A DNA stretch of 64,000 nt from assembly GCA_003640385.1 (NCBI GenBank), contig RCAB01000192.1, forward strand, positions 45,513 to 109,512. The letters are read 5' to 3'. The notes below the pieces were generated by a model. It ran no database searches, was not told the origin of the DNA, and saw nothing but the letters and a program-made list of their open reading frames with translations. Positions 1-12,181 of this stretch are shown one piece after another. Source of the DNA: Setaria digitata (taxonomy: Eukaryota; Nematoda; Chromadorea; Rhabditida; Setariidae). Every line of letters starts with the position of its first letter. Positions within the stretch are counted from its first letter, which is position 1. A program made the position numbers and the translations under genes.

Positions 1-589
1 GATGTCTTCTGAGCAAATCTGCTGCGGAACTTTTTCCAAGACATTAACAGCACCAAGATTTTCCAACAATTTTTCATTCTCCTTTCGATTTCTACAACAA
101 GAATCAGAAAAAAAATTACATTAAATTTTAGAAATTGAATAAAAATCTAAAAAATATAATCTTTTACAAAGTGAGCAAAACTTAGTTGAAGCACAATATG
201 GAAGGAGGAAAATGAAAATATAAAAACCAAACATCACCGTAACGGTTTTGGCCTTTTGTTCGCCGTAGAAAATTTTCCTGTAGGACTTGAATATTCATAT
301 TTTTTTTTTTATAAACTAACCTTGCAAATCTATTGATCACAGCGAAATATTTATTCGGTGTAAGCAAACCTAAACGTATTGATGGCCATTGGCTACCATA
401 TACTGGTCCATAATAAAAATCGAAATTATCCAGTGCAATCATTGTTGGCGTTTTCAGTGGTCGTACTTTTGCATACTTTTCTTTGAACATTTTTGAGGCA
501 AAATATCGTTTTGACGTGAAATTTACTTGTGTATACAGTGATAACGTCACGTCAACTACGCATCTTCCAATTATCATCCTATAAGGCAT
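1..589 (-). CDS. nsun-4: NSUN4-like mitochondrial rRNA 5-methylcytosine methyltransferase, N-terminal part (runs off left edge)
   Basis: Two exons are visible: 321-589 (ATG at 587-589, donor GTTAGT) and 1-91 (acceptor TTGTAG). They join as AG|A and stay open to the window edge, giving about 120 residues. The stretch AxDNFDFYYG...WPSIRLGLLTPNKY followed by a short Phe-Ala segment matches the pre-catalytic region of NSUN4, where human NSUN4 has WPSIRVSLLSEQKY. In the family NSUN4 methylates mitochondrial small-subunit rRNA and works with an MTERF4 partner in mitoribosome assembly. The first ~40 residues are basic and Ser/Thr-rich without acidic clusters, as expected for a mitochondrial presequence (inference). 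The Rossmann methyltransferase domain and the catalytic cysteines lie outside the window, so activity cannot be judged here. The gene is divergent from the UBE2J1-like gene. Confidence 0.86.
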
Positions 590-2160
590 AGCACTGATAG
601 CAGAAAAGTTTTTAAGAAAATTTCCCTCGAAGAAATAATTAAGTTAATCGCATCTGAGGAAAACCCTAATTCAACATGCAAACTTTATAAGAAAATCTCA
701 TTTAACACTCCAAAAAATGCTCTAAAATATTTTCAAATAATTTTTAAACATTTGCGAAATACATGAGAAATTTATCTTCAGAAACACTTTTTTACATCAG
801 AATTATTCGTGAAAGATTCCTACGAAACTTCACATGGAATAAATTTCCCACCATATATAAAGTAGTTATTATACTTTTGCAAGAAGCAATCCGATGGCTT
901 TTTTTGTGGAATATTTTGATATTTTAAGATGTGAAAATATTTCACATCAAGTTTCACGTATATTCTAAGAAGGATTCTGTCGAATTTATATTTATTACTG
1001 GTTGATTCATTGATGAGAAGAAGGGTAATCAATTTTTCCCTAGTTTTCCCTTATATATCGTTCCTAAGCAATGAAATGTTTCATCGAGATATCTCGGTAT
1101 ATCGGAAATAATTATATTTAACAATATACATCCATATTTCAGTCCCAAAATTAATAGTAATGTTAGATGATTGACGAAAAAAGAAAATAGAAAACACTTG
1201 CTGCATTATTTTTCCGCTCAACCATCTAATCATTTATCGATCAATCAATTGATTATCTGATCATATATGAGATAAAAATTCATTCGTTTAAAAAGGAAAA
1301 AAACCTATGAAATTAGAAGGAAATAAGCAATTTCCTACTCCTTTCTTTTTCTCAACAACTTTTGCATAGAATCTTTTTCAAAAGTGATTCGATTTATTCA
1401 TTAATTTCCTTCGACCTTCTACTCCCATAAAATAAGCAAAAGAAAACGGAAACTACGGCAGGAACCGGTTCTAGACCCAGTTTCTTCCATCTAAAGACCG
1501 TTCAGTATTCCACGGCTAATTGAATCCTGACTAATTTGTCAATTGATGAATGTCTCTCATGTCCTATGGCTTCTTCTTTTTTCACCGATATTTTTCTCTC
1601 TCTTTCTACTAAGAATTCTCCTTACATATTTCGCTCAAGAATAACGTCTTCATCAAATGTTCATAAGATTTTCATGTAAATCACGTGAAAAGTATTGGTA
1701 AGTTATTAGTTGCCTGTGCTTTAGTTAGATTCGTTACCTGTTCTAGTCGGCCCTGGCCTAGTTAGATAGGTTACCCACTTTCCATTCTTGAACTTGTGCA
1801 AGAATGCAAAAATTCCCGTTCAGCATTTTCAATCTTTACTTACGTAAGCAAATAAGCAAGTAGACTGAGATTCATTTAGTCAGTGTAAAGTGTACAATTT
1901 TGAATCTAGTGTCACACGTCATATCGAAGTTATTAAATTTAATCTTTGGGTGTTAAATTTTTATGGTGTAAGTGCGCACATATTTCACGTGTTTATGTTC
2001 ATTTTCTTTAAAGAACTTTATTTCCTTCCCATTACGATGCATTGAAATTTGATATGAAATCGAGCAATTTTACATTATCTTGTGGTTATGTGTTTCTCGG
2101 TGATATTTTTTCATATCAACCTTTTTTTGCCAAATTTCTACACCTAACCTCTTCAAACTG
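590..2160. other. Divergent intergenic region, NSUN4 / UBE2J1
   Basis: About 1.6 kb lies between two start codons on opposite strands, so it must hold both promoters unless one is distal. No convincing coding exon was found. An imperfect direct repeat built on AGTTAGAT...GTTACC occurs twice near 1720-1780. The rest is AT-rich with short T runs. Confidence 0.6.
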
Positions 2161-2168
2161 TTTTTCAG
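2161..2168 (+). promoter_or_regulatory. Candidate spliced-leader trans-splice acceptor for UBE2J1-like gene
   Basis: The sequence TTTTTCAG ends 25 nt before the ATG at 2194, and no donor-matched upstream coding exon is evident. This is the usual position for SL1 addition in nematodes. It could instead be an ordinary intron acceptor in the 5' UTR. Confidence 0.5.
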
Positions 2169-2193
2169 CAATTCAGCCAACAAAATTTCCACG

Positions 2194-4444
2194 ATGACCA
2201 CAAATCCATCGCAGTATAACCTGAAAAGTACCGGTAATGGATTTCTTTTTTTTTTTTTCTTGCTTCATTTCGTAAAATAAAATTTATCTTACAGAAGTTG
2301 GAGCTTTAAAAAGTAAAATTAAATATGAAATCTTAGCAGGATTCAGCTTTATTTGGTGTTCATGAGTGATAAAAGATCATCATGATAATTATGTTATTAG
2401 TGTCCGATACAAATATAGCATACCCAATATGCTATATTTGTTTGGGACGTTATTCGCTTTTTTCACATGAGGTTTAGATACGAATGATTTGTCATTGCAG
2501 GTGTGAAAAGATTGATGAAAGAAGCAGCTGAATTGCGAAATCCTACGGATATGTATTATGCTCAACCACTTGAAGTACGTGATCTCAAATGAGGACATAA
2601 TACTGTTTTTATTCAGTTGATTTTTGAGGTGCAGTAGAAATATGATAGTCATCGGAATGATAAACTAAAAGGCTTGCAGATTAATTAGATCAGATAATTT
2701 TATCCGGCATTCCAAACTGAATTATTTTGCTTAATTTGGGGATTTTTCTACAGTCGTGTTATCATCTAATATCTACATTTAGTGTTGCTAATTTATGACA
2801 TTAGTGAGATATCAGGTGACATATGTCACAGCAACACTATCAATCCGAAACATTCTCTGATATTATTTTGAAATCAGGAACTGATTTCAGGACAATCTTT
2901 TCGAATGGCATTTCACTGTACGTGGGCCAGTTGATACGGATTTTGAAGGTGGCATTTATCATGGGCGAATACTCTTGCCGGTGGATTATCCGATGAAGCC
3001 ACCAAGTGTTATATTGCTTACGGTGGGATTCTATGTTCTAAATGGAAATGTTTCTTTCTTTCGTCTGATTCACTGAGAGCCAAAAAAGAAAACAATTTAT
3101 CGTGATGGGTTGCAGTCGATATACGCTAATATGTGTTGCTTTATTTAAATACTTCACGTATTATAAATCTATAAATCCAGTTGAATCCAGTATAAATCTA
3201 TAAATCCAGTTCTTTATTCTATAAATCCAGTTGAACTTAAACGCTTCGTTGCAGCCGAATGGTCGCTTCCAGTTAAATCAGNATCCTTTATTCTATAAAT
3301 CCAGTTGAACTTAAACGCTTCGTTGCAGCCGAATGGTCGCTTCCAGTTAAATCAGAAGATATGTCTTAGCATATCAGGTCATCATCCTGAATCTTGGCAA
3401 CCATCTTGGTCTAGTAAGCTGTTTCTTATGGACCTTTTTTTTTTTGTAAAATGCATCAGTTATCAAAATGAGCAAGCAACGATGACTTTAATTCTATATA
3501 ATACCAAAAGGAAACACTTGTCTTTGGAGCAGTGGAATTTTGTATTCTTCCAACGAAGGTTGCGAAGTTTTAGTTCGCACTGCACTTTTGGCTCTTATTG
3601 GTTTCATGCCGACACATGCTGCTGGTGCACTAGGCTCATTAGAATATCCACCAGAAGAGCGTCGGAGGCTTGCTAAAAAGTATGCTAAATTTTTTTGCGC
3701 TTATTTCATGAGATTTTGCCTTTAAAAAGTTTCAGTGATTTCCTTCATGTATATGCGATGTTATCAACGCATTTCCTAGTGCTAAATTGATGGTAGTTAT
3801 ATGGTGTTATAAATTTAGTGGTTTCGAGTATTTTAGAAGCCATGATTGGGTTTGTAAAGAATGCGGTTTGTGTATGCGAAATGCATTAGCAAGTGAAGTA
3901 GCGGGTGGCGATAACAGAGATGCCGTTGAAGCGCGACTTTTAGCGACGCGAGTTTCATTTAAAGTTAGCTTTACTAATTTTATTCTTTTTCTACAAAACT
4001 GATTCATTAAATAGTTCAGTTATATTATTTTTCAGATGAAAATATTATTTTATCGAGGCGACTTAACATTATGATCTTTTTCGGAAAGCCATTTCATGGA
4101 TTTAATAATATTTTGTCGGTCGAGACGATTTCTTGCAGGAGGAGAAGGAAAGGAAGATGCAAGAAGGAATGAGTGATCAAAATTTGCTTGGTCAAATTGA
4201 TTTGGCAGCGAGAAATGACGTTAGAATGGAGAATTTTGCTGCCACGCCGGGTACTTTATTCCACAGAAGGTCTTCAATTCAACCGTGTGCAGCATCCATC
4301 ACTTCGGTGCCTAGTAATGATTCACAACTGCGATCACGTGGCTATTCCTGGGAATTGCTTTGTATTTGGTTCTTTTCTGTGATTGTTTTAAGTTTAGTTT
4401 TAAGAAGATTCTTTCTTGCGCAGCAGAATGGCGCAGTAACATAG
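2194..4444 (+). CDS. UBE2J1: UBE2J1-type ER membrane ubiquitin-conjugating enzyme E2
   Basis: Seven exons (2194-2233, 2501-2574, 2891-3022, 3329-3413, 3574-3679, 3837-3963, 4139-4444) join in phase to 289 aa. The N-terminal motif YNLKS...GVKRLMKEAAEL and FEWHFTVRGP match UBE2J1. The active-site region is KICLSISGHHPESWQPSW, with catalytic Cys at about residue 94 preceded by TPNGRF in place of the classical HPN. Exons 5-6 carry GALGSLEYPPEERRRLAKK and a CxxC pair. The C-terminus has a polar linker and one hydrophobic span (about 259-276), then a short basic tail, as in tail-anchored UBE2J enzymes of ER-associated degradation. In the family it charges ubiquitin for ER E3 ligases on the cytosolic face. 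The 5' part of exon 4 is duplicated at 3255-3281 beside an N base; only the copy at 3329 is usable. It is the likely orthologue of C. elegans ubc-26, recalled and not checked. Confidence 0.96.
2409..2441. repeat. Perfect 14-bp inverted repeat in intron 1 of UBE2J1
   Basis: Arms 2409-2422 (ACAAATATAGCATA) and 2428-2441 are perfect reverse complements around a 5-nt loop, wholly inside the first intron. The function is unknown. Confidence 0.85.
3212..3355. repeat. 70-bp duplication around single N (probable assembly join)
   Basis: Copies at 3212-3281 and 3286-3355 are identical and flank the N at 3282. Each contains the intron-3 acceptor and the first 27 nt of UBE2J1 exon 4. The duplicate with a lone N most simply reflects two overlapping contig ends joined without merging. 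Confidence 0.88.
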
Positions 4445-4682
4445 TTTGTTCATTAATTATGAACCTAGCCATCAGTTCTTTTTGCATACAAGCCCAGAGC
4501 ATCATGTTTTTTGTATCTCATTATGGCTTTTGATTATAACATTCTTAACGGAATTTCACTTTTCATCTCAACTTTTTTTTTTGATATATATATATCAAAA
4601 AAAATATTATATTATATTATATATATATATACGTTGCAGGCATATAGGTGTAATTAGAAGGATTTATGTACATATATCATAT

Positions 4683-4686
<4 letters not shown>

Positions 4687-4730
<44 letters not shown>
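4687..4730. repeat. (AT)n microsatellite
   Basis: About 22 uninterrupted AT dinucleotides lie downstream of the UBE2J1 stop codon. A shorter TA-rich tract lies at 4578-4631. Confidence 0.95.
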
Positions 4731-4732
<2 letters not shown>

Positions 4733-6190
4733 CGGTAGTATACAGTATTTGTTATGGCAATAGTTAATGCAGAAACTGGGTTTTTTTGAATTCTTATTCT
4801 TAGCATTGATTTCAGTTGATTTTTCAAAAAACTCGCTGCGCTGGGTAATTGGTCACAGTAGGAGTAGTGAAAGTTCATTAATTAGAATACGCAATAATAT
4901 ATCATTTGAATTTGAATTTATAAGGTGATGTGTCTTTTATTATGTATTTTTATTCATCATAATTTGAATACTGAAATTTTAGTGCTGATAATTCCAAATT
5001 GTAACAAATTAGAAAATATTTCTGTGACGTGAGAGAAAAGAAAGAAGGAAAACCATGGACCGTCGGGTGTTTTAAAATAATGCTTTTTGACATGATCGAT
5101 CGATTACGAACTTTATAGGTAGATTTTGTAGAACAGTCTATTTTTATCAGCTTAACTATTACAGAACGTAGGAATTTGAAGGGCTTTTTCTCAGTTTATT
5201 ATAATTTGCTAAGGATTGTTCTCAAATCATTTTGTGATATTGTAATGATTAAGAGAAAAATTAACCTTCAAGAGATAAGAGGAAATTGTCCCTCTCGTTT
5301 CTGTGATATTTAAAGATCCATTTAAAAGTTATTTTTAGTAATTCTGTCTTTCTCTTTTCTTGCAAAATAGGATACAATTGAATCTGTCGCTATATTCGAG
5401 TTTTTTTTCTTTTTTAAGATGTAGCGATTACCACAAATTTAATGGACAGAACGATAGCGAATTACGATATGAATAAGTGATTTCCGACTAATGCACTTTT
5501 TTGTATGTATTTTGCGCCGGAAATTTATCGTCATTTATCATCATTTTCCTGTATTATTTCACATGCTAGAAAAACAGCAAATATCAATAATGAAATAGTG
5601 GTAGTATTTTTGTTTCCTTTATTCAGTGTTGTTAAGACTCGAAAAACGTGAAATTTATAACAAAAATTAGTTTATGATGAAGTATGCTTTGCTTTTTCTT
5701 CCGATAAACCTTTGCAGTATTTGTTGACAAACGTTCTACGGCTTTCTTCAAAAGAAAAAGTTGGAAAAATTTATTTCAAACTTAATCCTAACGCATTTGC
5801 CGAAATGTCGACATTAATAACGGTCTAGTTAATTGCCGGTACTTAATACTGCATTTCAAATTTTAAAATGGCATTTCTTTGGAAAGATTTTCAGAAGTTT
5901 CATCAGTTGGATGAATTCATATCTAGCAGTGCAGATAATGGCACTTTTTCGCTTCGATATTTTTGTGTGTTTCGTTTTCGGATCATTAATCACTGCTGAG
6001 AAAAGCCTGACATACAATATACTTCGTCATAGAGCACTATTTACCATGTTTTGTTAGGAATTTCGTTCTCAGCTTTCCAGTTTATATTCATTGATCAAAA
6101 TTCTTGTTCTTAAATTAAAGAAAAGCCATTATTATGTGAATTTGTATTTAACTGCATCTTATTCATTCATTCGTTGTATTTATGACTACA

Positions 6191-6434
6191 CCCTTTAAAG
6201 TTGACGTAGGCATGACGAAACTCCCGTAAAAGTTGTCGAAAAAGAAACAATCTTTCTTATATTAAAATCAGGATTACGAAAAAAATTTGGATGGTTTTTG
6301 TTCTTCATTCATTCGTGAAGTGAACAAAAACCATCCAAATTTTCTTCGTAATCCTGCTTTTAATATAAGGAAGATTGTTTCTTCTTCCACAACTTTTATG
6401 GAAGTCTCGCTATGCTTTCGTCAGCTTTGAAGGG
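6191..6434. mobile_element. Imperfect 244-bp fold-back (MITE-like) element
   Basis: The left arm (6191-6304) and right arm (6321-6434) are reverse complements over about 114 bp, with scattered mostly single-base mismatches and a loop of about 16 nt. The outer ends read CCCTT(T/C)AAAG(T/C)TGACG inward. There is no coding capacity. This is the architecture of a fold-back or miniature inverted-repeat element. I see no convincing target-site duplication, and no second copy was spotted in the window. Confidence 0.75.
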
Positions 6435-7217
6435 CATAGTTATAAGTGTGACGAATTGTTCGAAAAGATATCTTATGGAAGGAAATGAAATTGTCATTGA
6501 CTCTCAGCCCAAATGACACTGCTATATTTGCCACATCAAATAGGTCAACCCGTGCTGTAAATTTTTTAAAGGTCATTAAAATCACTTTAAAACTAAACTT
6601 CGAAATCATTTAGGGAAGTTTTGAGGGGTACTCTTGAACTAAAAAGGGAGAAAATTCGTTTGGAGCTTACTTACTGCACTTTTCAAAGCAATTTATGCAT
6701 TTCTTAATGCATTTATGACGAAGATAATAAACTGTTTTCCGAAATTATCCACACTTTATCCAACGTAACAACCACTGCACCAAACATAGAGTTTTCAGTA
6801 CTAAGTTTTTAGGAACTAAGTTTCATATTATTCACGGAATGAAGACAGTAGGCACGGTTGGCTCACTTTAATAATGTCCCTAGAAAGAAAGCAATAAACA
6901 AAAGATAGTGTAGTCTTTTGAGTGGAATACAAATTTAAATTCTCCGTTTGAGCATTTTTTGCAAGCAGAAGTTTCTTTATAAATAACTGAAAGTAAATTG
7001 TAAACAACAGCATTTAAAGGTTAATACTGAATTATATAATATTATTTAAATGTTAATATCACATTATAATAATATTATTTGGAATATATTCGAAATTATT
7101 CTACGTTAGTCCTCGAATGATATAGTCAAGTATGATAATATATCATAACTTGATATCAGACTACTTGATATTGTTTCTGGTACATTTAATGCTTAATATC
7201 GGATTGTATGTTATCAC

Positions 7218-9436
7218 TTAGCCAGCAAGCATCTGATCAAAGTGGATCTCGTTACTGCTATCAATGATATTATCCATTCGTTCGTCGACATTATCATCAT
7301 TTTTGGGATTTTCAGGACACTCATCAATAACAGTGATACCTTTTCTCCTCGGAATCACACTCAGAAACGAGTCCTTCCATGAGTGATTTTCTGTATAACG
7401 TAGTAAAATTTCAAAAACTTGGTTAACTGTTAACACCTGAAAAATCAACGTTATTACAGCAGCTTTTCTTAAACTGGATATGTTACACAAAATATATGCA
7501 TCGAATAAGCGAAAGCTTTAGACTGAAATGACAGAAAGAATTTTCAATTCGTTAGTGAGTCAGATTGAAAAAGTTATAACCCAACATAAAGGATGAGATT
7601 TCTCCGCCAATTCAAAACTTCTGCACAAAAAGCAATCTATGTCAGGAAACTATATGAAAATCCTCTGTCTCTTAACAGATTTATTTCAAAAGAGTGTGCA
7701 GCGGTGAAAATCTCCAAATATGCAGTGTAATGATTCCGATAACACTAGATAAAACTGCTGTGTGAAGTTTTCAATACTAAGACATGCCATTGCTTGACAA
7801 TGATTAGATACCTAACTCCACCGCACAAGTGCTACTAATTCTGGAAGTATTTCAAAATTATATATGGTTTAAAAATAAATTCGCTAAATCATTCAAAAGA
7901 TGAGAAATGATGGTTTATCGAAAAGTAAGGAATAAAATTTCATCACCTTCCTTGTTTGCAACATAATATACTCAGCAATTGGCAACCGAGCATGTGTATA
8001 TCCTTTTTCTATTGCTATTTTTAAACAGTGCCCTTTGAGGGAGTTGTGGTCCAATAAACCACCAATAACATATCTAAATATTTTCTGTAAAAATATTTGC
8101 TAAATTTTGATAAAAATATAATAAGAAACACAGAGTCAGAATTAAATCAATCCCAAAAGTTAATGAATATTTGGATAAAGCTGGATAAAGGATTTAATCA
8201 AATTTCCCCATTCCCAATGAACCGAAAAACTTGATTTAAAAGCAACAACAATGAGCTCAAGCTAAATTATGCATTTCATAATATTCTAAATATATATATA
8301 TAAAAGGGTGGTAATGCAAAAGTTATCGAAAAATTTTCTTTTTACTATATGAACAATTTGAAATGAAAAAAAAAAGAGCACAAACTCACACTTTAGAACT
8401 ATCCAGTGTTTCTAATGAATTTTCTGAGTCTGCTGTTAGGTAAACAATATCACTTCTTTCGAATACTGCATCCAGAGGTTTCTCCTCGAATATTACATCC
8501 CAATGGTGATTGTTTGGATTGTCAAAAAATAGCTGAGAAAAAACTTTTTGTTCCACTTCAGAAAAAAAAGAATTGGAAAAGTTTTAAGAAATAAAAAAAT
8601 TAAATTTGAAAAGTAATTTGTACAGGATATTCGGCTGGAAATCCAATTCTTAATTATCGATCTGCAAACAAAAAAAGAATACCTTATTTTGAGAACCAGA
8701 AAAACCGACAACGCTAAACTGCAAAGGATTTTTAGCTCGACGATTTACAGCATATGCATGAGCTAGTTGAACAAACAGATGACGAAGATCTTTAGGACGC
8801 ATTAAACTTTCAAACTGCATATCGATAGCAACTCGCTGTTTGCAATTCGAATTTTCCATCCGGCTATAATTAACAGCGAATTGGAAAATTATTAGTTTAA
8901 AAAAATTGAATGCAAACGGCCAATAAGTCAATAAAAGGTGAAATTAATTTTCACAAAATATTGGAAATTACTCCTCATACTAAAAGTTAATAGCAAACCA
9001 TATAAATGTCCGTTTAGATTGTACGCAACCTGCCCCACGTTGCGCAGCACGTTTCATTTTTTTCCTCAACTTTTCTCTAGCTCGCTTGTCTTTTCTACGG
9101 AACAACTTTTCCTGTTCTTTCCTTAGCCTGAAACAACAATACTGTGATAATTATCAAATCACTGTTAAATACAACAAGAGATAATGACATTTACCTAAAC
9201 TGAGAATAAATAAACTTATAGAGAAACGGAATTTGGACAATACAATAACGTTGATAAAGTGACTAATGACTAATTCAACACTCACAATATAAGAAAGACT
9301 TTCAACATTTGAAAAAGAAAAAAGGAGAATCCAACTTCCTAGCTTGCTTCTTAGACAGACATCTCTCCGGGCAAGCAACGTCTTGTCCAGTCGAAACTTG
9401 ATCCGCATTCATATTACAATTTATAGCTTCCTGCAT
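7218..9436 (-). CDS. TRMT10A: TRMT10-family tRNA (guanine/adenine-9-N1) methyltransferase
   Basis: Six exons on the minus strand (9336-9436, 9025-9127, 8683-8835, 8392-8532, 7947-8084, 7218-7436) give 284 aa with all phases closing. Order: a short N-terminus ending LSKKQARK; a Lys/Arg-rich helical segment; then the SPOUT-type core, with IDMQFESLM, YLTADSENSLETL (cofactor-pocket region), YVIGGLLDHNSLKG, ARLPIAEYIMLQTRKV and the terminal helix VNQVFEILLRY followed by SFLSVIPRRKG. These match TRMT10A/B, which methylate N1 of purine 9 in tRNA. An acidic C-terminal tail of about 40 residues follows. The start at 9436 lies 18 nt after a TTGCAG acceptor (9455-9460). A short upstream coding exon with ATG at 9505-9507 is possible but joins only through a poor acceptor. 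The exon-3 acceptor (phase 0) is less T-rich than usual, so that boundary is the least certain. Assignment to the A or B paralogue is not resolved. Confidence 0.92.
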
Positions 9437-10153
9437 TATAACAATTTAATTCCACTGCAATTCCTCAGTCCTTGCAACCAGTTCCAATTTACCTTCTGAA
9501 TCAGCCATAAAAAATGCCCCATGAAAATAAACTATAAATTAGACACTACAGCAATAAAATCTGTAGTCAGTAAATATTTTACAAATTTAATAGAATGATT
9601 TTAACTGCCATTTCTCCCAAATGACGTTAACTCATCTACTAAATTCCCATTCCATCCCAAAATCTACTTAAAATTTTGAATTACAATGCTTATTTTGATT
9701 ATAATAGAGGAGTATAATGGCGATGTATGGATTATAAAAAGACGATGCTGTAAACAAGGAGACAGGAACAAGGAAAATGCTTTTACTCGTGACTGGTATC
9801 TTAAAAAATAACAAAAAATTAATTGGTGACACGTCCAACGTTTTTAAGGAACTACCTCATTCCCTTCAAAATTCCTGATTTTAAATCACCTCTTAATGCC
9901 CACAAGTCTCAAAGAAGTATCTGAGCTATTCAGAGAAAAAAAGTTTGGCGGCAATCCTTAAAAATTTCAAAACCTCCCAAAACAAATTTAAAATTTTTTT
10001 TAACATCGCAGCACATGAAATGGCATAGTTTTGACAAAAAAAAAGTAATAATAATAATCTTATAGCTAAAAATTCAAATATCACCTAAAGTTACTTACAT
10101 AAATATAACAACACAGTAATACAATTAGGAACAGATAACAATCAACGTGCATG
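9437..10153. other. Short intergenic spacer between MRPL28 (upstream) and TRMT10 (downstream), same strand
   Basis: About 0.7 kb. It holds the putative TRMT10 trans-splice or 5'UTR acceptor at 9455-9460 and otherwise AT-rich sequence with no recognised gene. The two flanking genes read the same way, which allows co-transcription. Confidence 0.6.
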
Positions 10154-12181
10154 CTAAATACGATTCATCAATTTTCTCAACCGCTGTGTTGTCGTTTGCA
10201 TTATTTTCTTTGTTTTCTGACTGATGACTGATTCTGATTCTAATTCATTGACTATTTTATCATACTCCGGACTTTCCTCACCACTTGCCAATCGCTTGAC
10301 CAGATCAAGCTCAAGCTTATATTTTTCCGGTACTGGCCTGATACTTTCTTCAATTTCTTGTTGCTTTCTGAAAGCCACATGGTGAACATATAGTTCCAGA
10401 GAAAATCTATTCAGAATACAGGAAATAAGTAAATCTTTAATTTTACAGCCGATTTACATCCTTCTAGAAATAATGAAAATTTGGAAAAACCATAAGTGCA
10501 TCAGGATTTGTTGTCAAATTCCATGCAAATCAATAACAAAGAGAAAAGAGTCGCAAAGAAAAACAATATTTTCCATCTAACCTGCATGCTTCGTTTAGAT
10601 CCAAACCAACCCACTCAGCTTCTTCTACCGGTATTACAAACTTGGCATATTTCCTTTTAATATAGTTGTGTCGTTCTGGATCATTTGGATAATAAGAACC
10701 TTTTGCCAGAAGTAGTAAAATTTCACGCTTCAATCTGTTGCCAAGCCTAGAAAATATTGTTTCATGTAACCGTACAACAGAATGGAAAAAATTCATGACG
10801 CTGAACTTACTACTACTATGAAGGACAGTAAGATATCTATGGAATCCAAGTGTAAAATAAAAAGTTAAGTTTGGTGGATTTAGGCTTGTAACTTTCAAAC
10901 GAAAAAATTATACTTTGAAGCAATATCAATTTCTGGAGTTTCTAATAAATACAAATCAAGTCCAAAATGTTGATCAATCAGACGACACGTACGCTCCGTT
11001 ACAGTAATCTTCATATGTTTGTCCAAAACTTCCGAATATGTGACAACAGTTTTCAAATTTGGAAAGAAAAAATGTGGCACCCAATGCCTCGGTAAAATCT
11101 GAAACGAAAATATGTCTATTATTTGAACGATAAAAAGAATTCCGTTATATCCTTGAACAAATTACCCGAAATTATGTTAAATTCCAATCTTACCTTTTTT
11201 TTAGTATAAGGACGTGATTCTACATAACCCTTCACCACTGTTTCACCACCCCACAGCCCTTTGTCAGCTTCTGGTGGATGAAAGCCAATTATTGGATAAT
11301 CCTACAAAATAAATATTATCTATGGGGCAAATTTAATGTCCAAAAAAGTGCTCGCAAAAACGTTTGCAGATCAATCGTCTTCTTTCCTTAATTCATTAGA
11401 CATTAGACGCTCCCAAAGGATTTTGATATAAGTGTCCAGAAATAAAATCAAAAGTTTTAGAGTGAGTAACTGCTGATGAACAATAAATAACTTTCACAAT
11501 AATTTGTCCTTCCGTACCTTATTCATCTGTTCCATTTTATTTTCAAAAATTTACTAAAACACATAAATAAGTTGAATCCTAGTGTTAAAACCACTAAAAT
11601 TTTCCTCAATAACTCACCTCGGTCTCTATCATTGTACAACGTTTAGGATCCCACTCATATCTCGACGTCGGCTTTCGATAATGTACAGGTTTCGCTTCAC
11701 TAAGTACATACTGCAAAACATTTCTTTACTTTTCAGCATTTCGCATTTCTAATGTGAAAAGAAGAAACAACTGTGATTATTTACTGTTTCTTTTACTTAG
11801 TGAATTTCAACATTACCTGTTTGTTTGATCGGAGAAATTAAAGAATTTTTTTGCTCAAATCGACATTTTTCTTTTTTTGGCTTAGAAATCACGAAGATTT
11901 GATCAAGCTATCCTATTAGTCATGCATTTCACTTTTCCCTTTCCCTCCCCACTGGAAATACTTAAATGTTCCTTTCATACCCTATCAAAAAAAAAAAAAA
12001 GAAAACATACTTCCCAGTATCTTTTTTTGTAATGATGAGGTAAGCGATGAACAATAGAATCCTTGTTATCCCAAATCTCTTTATTCCGTCGAATACGTTC
12101 CGCCCGATCCCAAGTAATTACAGGAAGTGGTGCTAAGCTTGTCACAGCTCTCAAATTTTTTGCTAAAGATCCACTTGTCAT
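10154..12181 (-). CDS. MRPL28: Mitochondrial large-subunit ribosomal protein L28 (bL28m)
   Basis: Six exons (12011-12181, 11618-11710, 11194-11301, 10914-11098, 10582-10746, 10154-10367) join in phase to 311 aa, versus about 256 aa for human MRPL28. Diagnostic segments are PVHYRKPTSRYEW, ADKGLWGGETVVKGYV, the YSEVLDKHMKITVTERT block with LIDQHFGLDLYLLETP, then GNRLKREILLLLAKG, YYPNDPERHNYIKRKYAKF and PVEEAEWVGLDLNEA. They occur in the human order (human has AEWVGLTLEEA). It is a structural component of the mitoribosome. The C-terminal extension (last ~70 residues) is charged and predicted helical. A TTTCAG acceptor lies 8 nt before the ATG, supporting this start. Confidence 0.95.

Larger units (their letters stand above)
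4445..7217. other. Convergent intergenic region, UBE2J1 / TRMT10
   Basis: This 2.8 kb holds the 3' ends of both neighbours, an (AT)n tract at 4687-4730 and a large fold-back element at 6191-6434. A 74-codon open frame at 5833-6057 has no initiator ATG at its start and no splice-supported continuation, so it is not called. Confidence 0.7.

Noticed and set aside
3255..3281. Second copy of UBE2J1 exon 4 start as a possible alternative exon
   Set aside because: It ends at an N and is an exact duplicate of the true exon start, so an assembly duplicate is far likelier than a real exon.
5833..6057. 74-codon hydrophobic open frame on the plus strand
   Set aside because: It has no ATG at its start, no splice-consistent partner exon and low-complexity Phe/Ile content expected by chance in AT-rich DNA.
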